Assembly (NCBI RefSeq): GCF_024978135.1
Contig: NZ_JANTEZ010000003.1
Coordinates: 496,001 to 560,000, forward strand
Source: Herbiconiux gentiana
GTDB lineage: Bacteria; Actinomycetota; Actinomycetes; Actinomycetales; Microbacteriaceae
DNA: 64,000 nt
Direction: 5' to 3'
The notes beneath the pieces are model-generated. The model had not been told where the DNA came from, ran no database searches, and worked only from the letters and a program-made list of their open reading frames with translations. Positions 29,265 to 37,884 of this stretch are shown here, one piece after another. Position numbers and translations under genes: made by a program. Position 1 is the first letter of the stretch. The number at the start of each line of letters is the position of its first letter.

Positions 29265-30302
29265 TCACCCCCGCCGCGACTCCACGAGCTCCAACGCCCG
29301 AACCGCCAGATCCGGTTGATCCGCGAACACCCCGTCCACCCCCGACGACAGGATCGCCGCGAACTCCTCCTCCCACGCCCCGAACGCCGACTTGTCCCGC
29401 CCCAGCCGGTAGTTCCGCGGCAGGAACCGGTTCTCGGCGCGCAGCGTCCAGGCGAACACCGACAGCCCGGCGGCGCGCGCCCGAGAAACCACGTCGCTCA
29501 CCCGGTGAGCCGACCCCTGCACGTCCCGCGGCATGATCGTCGCCTTGTCCAGGCTGATCCCGTCGACCTCCCCCGCCAGCGACGCGAGCCCCGACGGCGT
29601 CAGGAACGACGCGTAGTCCGGCGCCGACGACCCCTGCGCCGCCACGAGATCGGCCGGTGATCCCGTGTCCTCGAGCAGGTAGATCCAGCTCCCCTCGACC
29701 CCGCGCGCCCGCAGGCCCGAGAGGGCCGTCTTCTCGAACGACTCCACCACGAGCTGCCCCGGGCGCGAGGCCCACCCCGCCGACGCCAGCTCCCCCGCCA
29801 CGATCTCGGCATAAGGCATCCCGATCGAGTCGTAGTACGCCACGTGCTTCAGCTCCACCACGGCCCGCCGCAGCGACCCCGACGCCGACGACGCCTCGTC
29901 GACGATCCGCAGCACGTCGGCCAGCCGCAGGATGCCGAACCGCCCGTCGAAGCTCCGGCTCGCCGGCCGCACCTCGGGCAGTCGCTCCCGCGCCCGCAGG
30001 GTCTGCAGCTCGGCCCAGGTGAAGTCCTCGGTGAACCAGCCGGTCAGCTCGTGGCCGTCGATGCGCTTCGTGCTGCAGCGCTCGGCGAACTCCGGATGCT
30101 CGGCGACATCGGTCGTGCCCGAGATCTCGTTCTCGTGCCGCACGACCGCCACCCCGTCGCGCGTCAGCACGACGTCCGGCTCCACCGCGTCGGCGCCCAG
30201 CGCGAACGCCAGCTCGTAGGCCGACGCGGTGTGCTCGGGCCGGTAGCCGCTGGCGCCTCGGTGGCCGATGACGAGGGGCCGGGCATCCGCTTCTCTGATC
30301 AC
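29265..30302 (-). CDS. Glycerophosphodiester phosphodiesterase family protein
   Basis: Hydrolyses deacylated phospholipid diesters to glycerol-3-phosphate and an alcohol. 345 residues; the catalytic His pair and metal ligands are visible: IGHRGASGYRPEHT, the Glu/Asp pair in VEPDVVLTRDG and the second His in VVRHE; later VVELKH and DGVFADQPDLAVR. No signal peptide, so probably cytoplasmic. Start uncertain: GTG at 30302 is preferred (a TAGCGT -10 ends seven bases before it); the frame is open to 30368. Could feed GlpD at 37885-39615. Confidence 0.88.
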   Translation of the reverse strand: MIREADARPLVIGHRGASGYRPEHTASAYELAFALGADAVEPDVVLTRDGVAVVRHENEISGTTDVAEHPEFAERCSTKRIDGHELTGWFTEDFTWAELQTLRARERLPEVRPASRSFDGRFGILRLADVLRIVDEASSASGSLRRAVVELKHVAYYDSIGMPYAEIVAGELASAGWASRPGQLVVESFEKTALSGLRARGVEGSWIYLLEDTGSPADLVAAQGSSAPDYASFLTPSGLASLAGEVDGISLDKATIMPRDVQGSAHRVSDVVSRARAAGLSVFAWTLRAENRFLPRNYRLGRDKSAFGAWEEEFAAILSSGVDGVFADQPDLAVRALELVESRRG

Positions 30303-30463
30303 GCCCCACACGCTACGCCCCGGTGTCGCCCGCCCGCCCCTGCGCCCTCGGCGAACACCGCCGCTCACGGCACGGATCGAGCCGATGCCCAGGCATTTCC
30401 TGTAATCGGTGGACTACGTTTGTAGCAACCACGATCACCCTCACAGCACAGAATGAGACTGAC

Positions 30464-31273
30464 ATGGCAGCGTCCTCCAGCAACCCCGCCTTCACCCGGA
30501 ATCCGGTGTTCAACGGCAAGGCGGTGGCCCAGACCCCCACGATGACCGCAGACGGTCTCCAGGAGCTCTACGAGCGCCCGGCCGCGGGCCCCGCCGAGAC
30601 CGACCGCATGAGCTACGACGACGTCATCATGAAGACGGCCGGCCTGTTCGCCGTGTTCCTCGTCACCGGCGTCGTCGGCTTCCTCGCCAACTGGCCCGTC
30701 CCGACGGTGCTCGGCCTCGGCCTGATGATCGTCGGCGTGCTCGTCGGCTTCGTGCTGGGTCTCGTCAACGCGTTCAAGCGCGAGCCGTCCGTCCCGCTGA
30801 TCCTGGCCTACGCGGCCTTCGAGGGTCTCGCGATCGGTGCCATCTCGAGCTTCTTCGAGTACCAGTGGTCGGGCATCGTCATCCAGGCCGTGCTCGCCAC
30901 GGTCGCCGTGTTCGGTGTCACCCTGGCCCTCTTCGCGAGCGGCAAGATCCGCGCCTCCAAGCGCGCCACCAAGGTGTTCCTCATCGCGATGGTCGGCTAC
31001 GGCGTGTTCTCGCTGCTGAACCTCGTGCTCATGCTCACCGGCGTGGTCACCGACCCGTTCGGTCTGCGCAGCGGCTGGATCGGCATCGTCATCGGTGTCG
31101 TCGTGGTCATCATGGCGGCCTACTCACTGGTGCTCGACTTCGACATGATCCAGCGCGGCGTGCAGTCGGGCGCCCCCCGCAAGTACGGGTGGACCGGCGC
31201 GTTCGGCCTGATGACCACCATCGTCTGGCTGTACCTCGAGCTGCTCCGCATGATCGCCATCTTCCGCAACTAG
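30464..31273 (+). CDS. Bax inhibitor-1/YccA family membrane protein
   Basis: 269 residues: about 50 disordered N-terminal residues, then seven membrane segments characteristic of the Bax inhibitor-1 superfamily (segments from VIMKTAGLFAVFLVTGVVGFL to WLYLELLRMIAIFRN), with an interior acidic pair in YSLVLDFDMIQRGV that in the family senses pH or Ca2+. Bacterial members may be Ca2+ leak channels; function here unknown. ATG at 30464 with GAGA upstream. Followed by a strong terminator at 31312-31347. Confidence 0.85.
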   Translation: MAASSSNPAFTRNPVFNGKAVAQTPTMTADGLQELYERPAAGPAETDRMSYDDVIMKTAGLFAVFLVTGVVGFLANWPVPTVLGLGLMIVGVLVGFVLGLVNAFKREPSVPLILAYAAFEGLAIGAISSFFEYQWSGIVIQAVLATVAVFGVTLALFASGKIRASKRATKVFLIAMVGYGVFSLLNLVLMLTGVVTDPFGLRSGWIGIVIGVVVVIMAAYSLVLDFDMIQRGVQSGAPRKYGWTGAFGLMTTIVWLYLELLRMIAIFRN

Positions 31274-31302
31274 TCGTCTTCCGCAGCTAACCGGAGCCCG
31301 CC

Positions 31303-32433
31303 ATCAGCGAAACGAACGGGGTCGTCCGAGAGGACGGCCCCGTTCGTCGTTCCCGGAGGGCCGCCCTCACCCGCGCGGCCCGTTCGGCGCGCACCGCTGC
31401 TGGGCGACTCACCGGCCTCGACGCCGCCCGCGGTCTCGCGCTGCTCGGCATGCTCGCCGCCCACACCGTGCCCGAGGGCGACGGCGAGTTCGTCTGGGAC
31501 GGCCGCTCCTCCATCCTCTTCGCCACCATCGCGGGCGTCTCCCTGGGCCTCATGTCGGGCGGCTTCCGGCGGCCGGCTCCGGATGCCCGGGGCCGCGTCG
31601 CCCGCATCGTGCTGCTCCGCGGCATCCTGCTCATCGTGCTGGGCGTGCTGCTGACCTTCCTGCAGACACCCATCGCGATCATCCTCGACACCTACGGGTT
31701 CCTCTTCCTCGTGGCGCTGCCGCTGCTCTACGCCCCGCGCTGGATCGTCGCCGCCGTCGCCGCCGCGGCCGCACTCGCCGGGCCGTGGCTGGTCGAGACG
31801 ATCAGCCGGGGGCTCGAGGGAACGGTCGGTGGGCTCGCGACCGCACTCGACGACCCCTGGGCCTACTTCCCGGTGCGCTGGCTGACCGGTGCGTATCCGG
31901 CGCCCGTCTGGCTCGCCTACCTGGCCGTCGGCATCCTGATCGCGCGCAGCGACCTGCGTCGGCGGGTCACCCAGTACGTGCTCGTCGCCGCCGGCGGGCT
32001 GGCCGCGGTGCTGGGCTACGCGGTGGCCGGTGCGCTGGGGTCGCCGGTGCTGGCCCACGACGACAGCACGGCCGAGGTGATCGCCTCCGGAGGTCTCGCC
32101 GTCGCGGTGGTCGGCGCGCTCGTCTGGCTCACGTCCTCGGCCGCCGCGCCCGTGCGGCGCATCTCGACAGGCGCGCTCTGGCCGCTGTCGGCGGTCGGCT
32201 CGATGCCGCTCACCATCTACACGGCGCAGATCCTCGGCATCGCGGTCGCGGTCGAGGTGGTGCCGCACGAGGAGTGGCTCGGCTGGCAGTCGGTTCCGCT
32301 GTTCTTCGCGTTCGCCGTCCCGTCGCTGGTGCTCGCGTGCGTGTGGCGAGTCGTCTTCGCGCAGGGGCCGCTGGAGTGGCTGTTCAGCCGGCTGACCACC
32401 CATCGGCCGTGGCCCGGGCAGCGGAAGGTGTGA
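31303..32433 (+). CDS. DUF418/DUF1624-type membrane acyltransferase-like protein, non-standard start
   Basis: Polytopic protein with about 10 membrane segments and family marks: LTGLDAARGLALLGMLAAHT at the first helix and the DUF418 end motif QGPLEWLFSRLT. The first ATG in frame (31450) falls inside that conserved first helix, cutting it. The frame is open from 31291 with no ATG, GTG or TTG before 31450. The best candidate is ATC at 31303, six bases after GGAG, giving 376 residues that begin (M)SETNGVV. The terminator of the previous gene (31312-31347) overlaps this N-terminus, so the real start, a start-codon mutation or a sequence error remains open. Function unknown; possibly acylates an envelope sugar. 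Confidence 0.7.
   Translation: MSETNGVVREDGPVRRSRRAALTRAARSARTAAGRLTGLDAARGLALLGMLAAHTVPEGDGEFVWDGRSSILFATIAGVSLGLMSGGFRRPAPDARGRVARIVLLRGILLIVLGVLLTFLQTPIAIILDTYGFLFLVALPLLYAPRWIVAAVAAAAALAGPWLVETISRGLEGTVGGLATALDDPWAYFPVRWLTGAYPAPVWLAYLAVGILIARSDLRRRVTQYVLVAAGGLAAVLGYAVAGALGSPVLAHDDSTAEVIASGGLAVAVVGALVWLTSSAAAPVRRISTGALWPLSAVGSMPLTIYTAQILGIAVAVEVVPHEEWLGWQSVPLFFAFAVPSLVLACVWRVVFAQGPLEWLFSRLTTHRPWPGQRKV
31312..31347 (+). terminator. Terminator after the Bax inhibitor-like gene
   Basis: ACGAACGGGG (31312-31321) pairs with CCCCGTTCGT (31338-31347); inside, a T-G wobble and CGTCC/GGACG around loop GAGA: 16 pairs in all. Overlaps the presumed N-terminal codons of the DUF418 gene. Confidence 0.8.
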
Positions 32434-32493
32434 CGCGGGCGACCGCCACTCGGCCGTGGGCCACCCTCCGGCGGGCATGACGCCCGAACGCCG

Positions 32494-32552
32494 GAGGAGC
32501 CCCGTCGATCCGGCTCCGGTCGACTGACGCGGGTGGATCGGCGGGGCTCCTC
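32494..32552. terminator. Convergent terminator between DUF418 gene and guaA
   Basis: Eighteen-base arms 32494-32511 and 32535-32552 (GAGGAGCCCCG...CGATCC with its complement), one T-G wobble, 23-base loop. It lies 20 bases from the guaA stop and 60 from the DUF418 stop. Confidence 0.8.
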
Positions 32553-32571
32553 AGAGCTCACCGACGCGGGA

Positions 32572-34125
32572 TCACTCCCACTCGATCGTTCCCGGCGGCT
32601 TCGACGTCACGTCGAGCACCACGCGGTTCACGCCGCTCACCTCGTTGGTGATGCGGTTCGAGATGCGCGCCAGCACGTCGTAGGGCAGGCGCGTCCAGTC
32701 GGCGGTCATCGCGTCTTCGCTCGACACGGGCCGCAGCACGATCGGATGCCCGTAGGTGCGCCCGTCGCCCTGCACGCCCACCGACCGCACGTCGGCCAGC
32801 AGCACCACGGGGCACTGCCAGATCTCGGCGTCGAGCCCGGCGGCGGTGAGCTCGGCGCGCACGATGGCGTCGGCCTCGCGCAGCAGGTCGAGGCGCTCGG
32901 CCGTGACCTCGCCGACGATGCGGATGCCGAGGCCGGGGCCGGGGAACGGCTGCCGCGAGACGATCTCGTCGGGCAGGCCGAGCTGGCGGCCGATGGCGCG
33001 CACCTCGTCCTTGAACAGGGCCCGCAGCGGCTCGACGAGCTCGAACTGCAGGTCCTCCGGCAGACCGCCGACGTTGTGGTGGCTCTTGATGTTCGCGGTG
33101 CCGCTGCCGCCACCCGACTCCACCACGTCGGGGTAGAGCGTGCCCTGCACGAGGAAGCGGATCGGGTCTCCGTCGGCCGCAGCCTCGGCGATGAGGTCGG
33201 CCTGCGCCTGCTCGAAGGTGCGGATGAACTCGCGCCCGATGATCTTGCGCTTCTGCTCGGGGTCGCTCACGCCGGCGAGCGCCGAGATGAACTGCTCCCG
33301 CGCATCCACCGTGACCAGCCGCACGCCGGTGGACTTGACGTAGTCCTCCTCGACCTGTCGCCGCTCATCCTGACGCAGCAGACCGTGGTCGACGAACACG
33401 CAGACGAGCTGATCGCCGACGGCCTTGTGCACGAGCGCCGCGGCGACGGCCGAGTCGACCCCGCCCGAGAGACCGCAGATGACGCGCCCCGAGCCCACCT
33501 GGGCCTGGATGGCGGCGACCTGGTCGGCGATGACGTTGCCCGGGTTCCAGTCGGCGGGGATGCCGGCGGCCCGGTGCAGGAAGTTGACGATGACGTCCTG
33601 CCCGTAGGGGGTGTGCTTGACCTCGGGGTGCCACTGCACGCCGTAGAGGCCGCGCTCCTTGTTGGCGAACGCCGCCACGGGGGTGGACGAGGTGCGGGCG
33701 AGCACCTCGAAGCCCTCGGGCGCCTTCACCACGGAGTCGCCGTGGCTCATCCACACCGTCTGGGCGTCGGGCTGCTCGGCGAGCAGCTCGCCGCCGCCCT
33801 GGTCGTCGACCGCCATGTCGGTGGAGCCGTACTCGCGGGCGCCGGTCTTGGCGACCTCGCCGCCGAGGGCCTTCGCCATCACCTGGAAGCCGTAGCAGAT
33901 GCCCATGGTCGGCACCCCGAGGTCGAAGATCGCCGAGTCGAACGCCGGGGCGCCGTCTTCGTAGACGCTCGACGGGCCGCCGCTCAGCACGATGCCCGAG
34001 GGGTTCTTGGCCGCGACCTCTTCGGCCGTGATGGTGTGCGGCACGATCTCGGAGTACACGCTCGCCTCGCGCACGCGGCGCGCGATGAGCTGGGCGTACT
34101 GGGCGCCGAAGTCGACGACGAGCAC
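32572..34125 (-). CDS. guaA: GMP synthase (glutamine-hydrolysing)
   Basis: Aminates XMP to GMP. 517 residues from GTG 34125: class I glutamine amidotransferase domain (about 1-190; nucleophile Cys in GICYGFQ, His in VQWHPEV), ATP pyrophosphatase loop [12 protein letters not shown], and C-terminal dimerisation domain ending PPGTIEWE. The GTG has no Shine-Dalgarno. Fifteen codons upstream, an in-frame ATT at 34170 sits six bases after GGAGG and overlaps the DUF3817 stop; homologues usually carry such an N-terminal extension, so ATT may be the real start. Belongs with guaB and guaB3 to GMP synthesis. Confidence 0.95.
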   Translation of the reverse strand: MLVVDFGAQYAQLIARRVREASVYSEIVPHTITAEEVAAKNPSGIVLSGGPSSVYEDGAPAFDSAIFDLGVPTMGICYGFQVMAKALGGEVAKTGAREYGSTDMAVDDQGGGELLAEQPDAQTVWMSHGDSVVKAPEGFEVLARTSSTPVAAFANKERGLYGVQWHPEVKHTPYGQDVIVNFLHRAAGIPADWNPGNVIADQVAAIQAQVGSGRVICGLSGGVDSAVAAALVHKAVGDQLVCVFVDHGLLRQDERRQVEEDYVKSTGVRLVTVDAREQFISALAGVSDPEQKRKIIGREFIRTFEQAQADLIAEAAADGDPIRFLVQGTLYPDVVESGGGSGTANIKSHHNVGGLPEDLQFELVEPLRALFKDEVRAIGRQLGLPDEIVSRQPFPGPGLGIRIVGEVTAERLDLLREADAIVRAELTAAGLDAEIWQCPVVLLADVRSVGVQGDGRTYGHPIVLRPVSSEDAMTADWTRLPYDVLARISNRITNEVSGVNRVVLDVTSKPPGTIEWE

Positions 34126-34165
34126 CGGGCGGGTCAGCTCGTCGTGGTCGGGGGTCTCTGCTCCG

Positions 34166-34615
34166 CTAATGGGATGCCTCCACGGTGTCGGTTTTCGCCA
34201 GCTCCGCTTCGCGGGAGGCGAGGTAGGCCCTCACCTCGCGGGCGATGCGCCCCTCGAGGAAGAAGGAGAGGAAGGGGATGACGCCACCGAGCGCGATCAG
34301 GATGAAGCGCAGGAAGGGCCAGCGCATCAGGCTCCAGAGGCGGAAGTCGGAGAAGAGGTAGACCACGTAGAACCAGCCGTGCACGATCAGGATGCCCGTG
34401 CTCAGGTTGACCGCCGTGACCGTGCCGTCGGGCACCAGGGCGAGCAGGCCGTTGCGCCCGCCGAGCTCGACCTCGAGACCCAGCGGGGTGTACTTCAGCA
34501 GCATCTCGACGCAGAGCAGGAGCAGCAGCACACCGGTGATGATGGAGGCGACCTGGTAGAACTTCACCGCCCCGCGGATGCGCGGGAAGTCGTTCGGTTT
34601 GGGTGCGAGTGCCAT
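34166..34615 (-). CDS. DUF3817 small membrane protein
   Basis: 149 residues, three membrane segments, with the family pattern [14 protein letters not shown] near residue 15 and [15 protein letters not shown] near 80. DUF3817 genes commonly neighbour guaA in Actinobacteria; function unknown. A -10 box TAGGCT (34627-34622) ends six bases before the ATG, within the end of the SURF1 gene, so a leaderless DUF3817-guaA transcript is likely. Confidence 0.85.
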   Translation of the reverse strand: MALAPKPNDFPRIRGAVKFYQVASIITGVLLLLLCVEMLLKYTPLGLEVELGGRNGLLALVPDGTVTAVNLSTGILIVHGWFYVVYLFSDFRLWSLMRWPFLRFILIALGGVIPFLSFFLEGRIAREVRAYLASREAELAKTDTVEASH

Positions 34616-34624
34616 GGATCCAGC

Positions 34625-35476
34625 CTACCCGCGCCCGTCTGGGGCGAGCGACTCGTCGAGCTCCTCGAGCTCCCGCTCCCAGGCGTCTCGCACCAGCCGG
34701 TACCAGAGGTAGACGGCGAAGCCCGCGAACACCACCCACTCGGCGGCGTAGAAGATGTTGAGCCAGTTCAGCTGCACCGAGCGGTCGGGCTCCGGGGAGT
34801 CGATGGCGGTGAGCGGCTGCGGGGCGCTGTCGAGCACGAGATAGCCGCCGTAGACCTCCGCGTCGTCGTCGAACTGCGACCAGCGGTTGATCAGCTCGGC
34901 CACCGACATCGTGGAGGACAGCGGACCGCCGTCGAGCGAGGTCGGGGCCGACGGCTTCGGTGCGACCGGGCCCTCGGTCGGGAAGTACCTGCCCAGGATC
35001 TGCTCGGGCGTCGTCGACTCCGACTCGGCGAGGGCGGACGCGGTGGCGCGCGCCTCGTCCTCCGAGGCGGTCCAGCCGAGGGCGACCGCGAGGTAGGTAT
35101 CGGCCTCGTCGGCGACCTGCACCTGACCGATCACCCAGTACCCCGTGTCGCCGTCGTTGACCCGGTCGGCGATGTAGTCGAAGCCCGACGGCACGAACAC
35201 CCCCGTCACCTCGGCGCGCTGGGCGGCCTGCGTCTCGACCACCGGCTGCTGCGGAGCGGCGACCTGTTCGAGCGGCAGCACCGTCTCGCTGGCGCTGTTG
35301 ACCGAGGTGCCGGTCGTGACCGCGCGGTCGAGCTGCCACTGCCCGAGCGCCGCGAACCCGGCCGCCACCGCGAGGGCGAGCAGCAGCGTCGCGATCCACC
35401 GCGGGCGCCGCATGACGCCACCGAGCGTGGGGCGGGCGGGGGTTCGGGTGTTCACCGGGGTTCCCGTGGTGCTCAC
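34625..35476 (-). CDS. SURF1-family cytochrome c oxidase biogenesis protein
   Basis: Helps insert heme a into cytochrome oxidase subunit I. 283 residues with the family layout: an N-terminal membrane segment (about 28-48, ending FAALGQWQLDRA with the SURF1 LGxWQ motif), a large outside loop (GTGYWVIGQ-like GDTGYWVIGQVQV), and a second membrane segment near the C-terminus (LNIFYAAEWVVFAGFAVYLWYR). ATG at 35476 overlaps the antiporter stop (ATGA). Confidence 0.9.
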   Translation of the reverse strand: MSTTGTPVNTRTPARPTLGGVMRRPRWIATLLLALAVAAGFAALGQWQLDRAVTTGTSVNSASETVLPLEQVAAPQQPVVETQAAQRAEVTGVFVPSGFDYIADRVNDGDTGYWVIGQVQVADEADTYLAVALGWTASEDEARATASALAESESTTPEQILGRYFPTEGPVAPKPSAPTSLDGGPLSSTMSVAELINRWSQFDDDAEVYGGYLVLDSAPQPLTAIDSPEPDRSVQLNWLNIFYAAEWVVFAGFAVYLWYRLVRDAWERELEELDESLAPDGRG

Positions 35477-37164
35477 TGGTCGCCGTCTCTCGCTCGGGGG
35501 CTCTCGTCGTCGGACTGCAGCATCGCCTGCTCGATCAGCCGCTCGATCGCAGGGTCGCCGGCACCGTCGCCGTCACCGCGGCCGGGTCGCAACGAGGTGT
35601 CGTAATCGTCGTAGTCGCTGTCGAACCCGCCGCTGTCGGGCCGCTCCCCGAACCGGCCCCCGTCGATCCGTCCGCTGTCGCTCCGCTCGCTGTCGCGCCC
35701 GCCGGCGTCGACGCGATCCCCGTCGCCCGCGTTGGCGGCCGCCCGGTCGTCATTGAACTGCACGTCGCCCGCCGCCCCGGCGGGGGTGCCGGATGCTCGG
35801 CCTCCGCCGCCCGCGGCGCCGGCCGTCGCGGCCTCCATCAGGGCGATGGCCTCGTCCCGTTCGAGGCCGCCGGTCGATCCACCGGCACGGGACCCGCGCG
35901 CAACCGCGGACCCGCCGGCAACCGAAGGCCCGCCCGAACCGGCCGCATCGCCCGCAACCGCCCCAGCCGCAGCCGCGACGGCCCGCGCCTTCTTCCGCTT
36001 CGTCCCCAGCACGACCGCCCCGATGCGCTCGGAGTTCACCGCGAGGATCGGCCCCATGATCGCCATGATCAGCACGTACAGACCGGCGAACGGCTGGATC
36101 CGCTCGTCGAGCCCGGCCGCCAGCGCCAGCGTCGCGAGAATGAGTGCGAACTCCCCCCGGTTCTGCAGGATGGCAGTCGTGTTGATGCCTGCCTGCGGCC
36201 CGAGCCCGTTCAGCCACGCCACGAACTGACCCGCCACGATGTTGAGCACCACGGTCATCCCGACCGCGGCCAGCACCGGCCCGATCACGTCGGGGAACTT
36301 CGAGGGGTCGAGCCCCAGGCCGAAGTTCAGGAAGAAGAAGGCCCCGAACACGTCGCGCAGCGGGATGGCGATGTGCTCGATGCGGTTGCGGTACCGGGTC
36401 GCGCCCAGCACGAGCCCGATCAGGAACGCCCCGATCGCATCCGTCACCCCGAGGATCTCACCCAGGCCGCCGAACATGATCGCCAGCCCGAAGAACAGGA
36501 TCGTGAACAGCTCGTCGTCTTTCGTGCGGAAGATGCGCGAGACGAACCGCCCGCCCCAGCGCGCCGCCGTGAACATGACGACGAGGAAGAGGAAGGAGAT
36601 GCCGAGCTTTCCCACCACCGGCCAGATCTCGGTCTCGCCCGAGAGCACGACCGAGACGATGGCGAGGTAGATCGCGATGAAGACGTCCTCGACCACGGTG
36701 ACGCCGAGGATCATCGGCGTCTCACGGTTCGCCAGCCGGTTCAGCTCGATCAGGAGCTTCGTGACGATGGCGCTCGAGGAGGTCGCCGTGATGCCCGCGA
36801 TGACGAGGGCTTCACGCGTGCCCCACCCCACGAGGAAGCCGAAGGCGAAGCCCACGACCATGTTGATCGCGATGTACGAGCCGCCCGAGACGATGAGCTT
36901 GCCCGCGTTGCCCACGAACTCGTCGAGATCGAACTCGAGACCGAGATTGAACAGCAGCAGGATGAGCCCGAAGACCGCGATCAGCTCGATGTACTCCCCG
37001 TGCACGAAGTCGATCGGGAACCAGCCGAAGTACGGGCTCGCGAGGAGCCCCACGACCATGTAGATCGGGATGGCGGGCAGGCCGATCTGCTTGCCGAGCC
37101 GGCCGAGCACGTAGGCGAGGACGAAGAGGACGCCGAGGACGAGGAGGTCGGGACCGAGATGCAC
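35473..37164 (-). CDS. CPA2-type cation:proton antiporter
   Basis: Membrane K+(Na+)/H+ exchanger. 563 residues: about 12 membrane segments (1-390) with the CPA2 core TATSSSAIVTKLLIEL and VVEDVFIAI (acidic transport site), then a long hydrophilic tail (about 395-563) that is Ala/Gly- then Asp/Ser/Arg-rich (YDDYDTSLRPGRGDGDG), with no TrkA-N domain. The regulator is instead the separate TrkA-C protein encoded just upstream (eight-base gap), a KhtTU-like arrangement. Starts ATG 37164. Confidence 0.9.
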   Translation of the reverse strand: MHLGPDLLVLGVLFVLAYVLGRLGKQIGLPAIPIYMVVGLLASPYFGWFPIDFVHGEYIELIAVFGLILLLFNLGLEFDLDEFVGNAGKLIVSGGSYIAINMVVGFAFGFLVGWGTREALVIAGITATSSSAIVTKLLIELNRLANRETPMILGVTVVEDVFIAIYLAIVSVVLSGETEIWPVVGKLGISFLFLVVMFTAARWGGRFVSRIFRTKDDELFTILFFGLAIMFGGLGEILGVTDAIGAFLIGLVLGATRYRNRIEHIAIPLRDVFGAFFFLNFGLGLDPSKFPDVIGPVLAAVGMTVVLNIVAGQFVAWLNGLGPQAGINTTAILQNRGEFALILATLALAAGLDERIQPFAGLYVLIMAIMGPILAVNSERIGAVVLGTKRKKARAVAAAAGAVAGDAAGSGGPSVAGGSAVARGSRAGGSTGGLERDEAIALMEAATAGAAGGGGRASGTPAGAAGDVQFNDDRAAANAGDGDRVDAGGRDSERSDSGRIDGGRFGERPDSGGFDSDYDDYDTSLRPGRGDGDGAGDPAIERLIEQAMLQSDDESPRARDGDQ

Positions 37165-37172
37165 GCGCCCGC

Positions 37173-37703
37173 TCAGCTTCCGGGCGGACCGTCGACGACT
37201 CCTGCTTTCGCCTTGAGCTCACCGGTGCGGAAGAAGGCGAATGCCTTGGCGACCTTCTCCGGGGAGCCGGCGACCACGAGGGTGTCGCCGGGGAAGACCT
37301 TGAAGTCGGGGGCGGGGGCGGGGTTCGCGGAGTCTCCGCGCACGACGGCGACGACCGTGAGGCCGGCGATGCCGCGGTCGGCCGGGCTGCCGAGCGGCTG
37401 ACCGGCGATGTGGTCTTCGTAGTCGACGGTGAACCAGTCGATGCTGAGCCCGGGGATCTGGTCGAGCGCCGTCAGCGACTCGGTGATCTGGGTGCCGCCG
37501 AGCAGTTCGGCGAGGGTGTGCGCCTCGTCGTCGGACAGGCGGAGCGAGACCTTCGTGGCGTCGCCGTCTTCGTCGTCGCTGAAGCTGATCAGGTCGCTGT
37601 GGCCCGAGCGGTGGGCGATGACGCCGACCTTGCCGCCGTCGCTCGTCACGAAGGTGTGCAGCACTCCGACTCCGGGAAGCTTCACGCGCTTCACGTCGAC
37701 CAT
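37173..37703 (-). CDS. TrkA-C domain regulator of the antiporter (KhtT-like)
   Basis: Cytoplasmic 176-residue regulatory subunit. The N-terminal half (about 1-95) is a family-specific beta region; residues 100-165 are an RCK/TrkA-C ligand-binding domain (GIAGLTVVAVVRGDS...FPGDTLVVAGSPEKV). In KhtTU of Bacillus the equivalent controls K+ efflux by pH and nucleotide binding; the same is inferred here from the adjacent CPA2 gene. ATG at 37703 with AGGAGG ten bases ahead. Confidence 0.88.
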   Translation of the reverse strand: MVDVKRVKLPGVGVLHTFVTSDGGKVGVIAHRSGHSDLISFSDDEDGDATKVSLRLSDDEAHTLAELLGGTQITESLTALDQIPGLSIDWFTVDYEDHIAGQPLGSPADRGIAGLTVVAVVRGDSANPAPAPDFKVFPGDTLVVAGSPEKVAKAFAFFRTGELKAKAGVVDGPPGS

Positions 37704-37812
37704 GGCCGTCTCCTCCTGGGCTCACCGCGGACGAGCGCCCGTCGGTGATCCCAGTTTAGTGGAGGGGCATCCGGAGCCCGTCGCCTGGGGACGGTGTTCG
37801 CACAGGGCGGAG

Positions 37813-37834
37813 CGGTGCATGAGAAGATGCACCG
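37813..37834. terminator. Hairpin downstream of glpD
   Basis: CGGTGCAT/ATGCACCG, eight pairs around GAGAAG, in the 181-base gap 37704-37884. Likely ends glpD; the gap must also hold the promoter of the KhtT-like gene, which I cannot pick out. Confidence 0.55.
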
Positions 37835-37884
37835 ACACCGGCCCGGGCACCGCCACCGGCCCGCCCCGCCCCCGCCACCGAACC

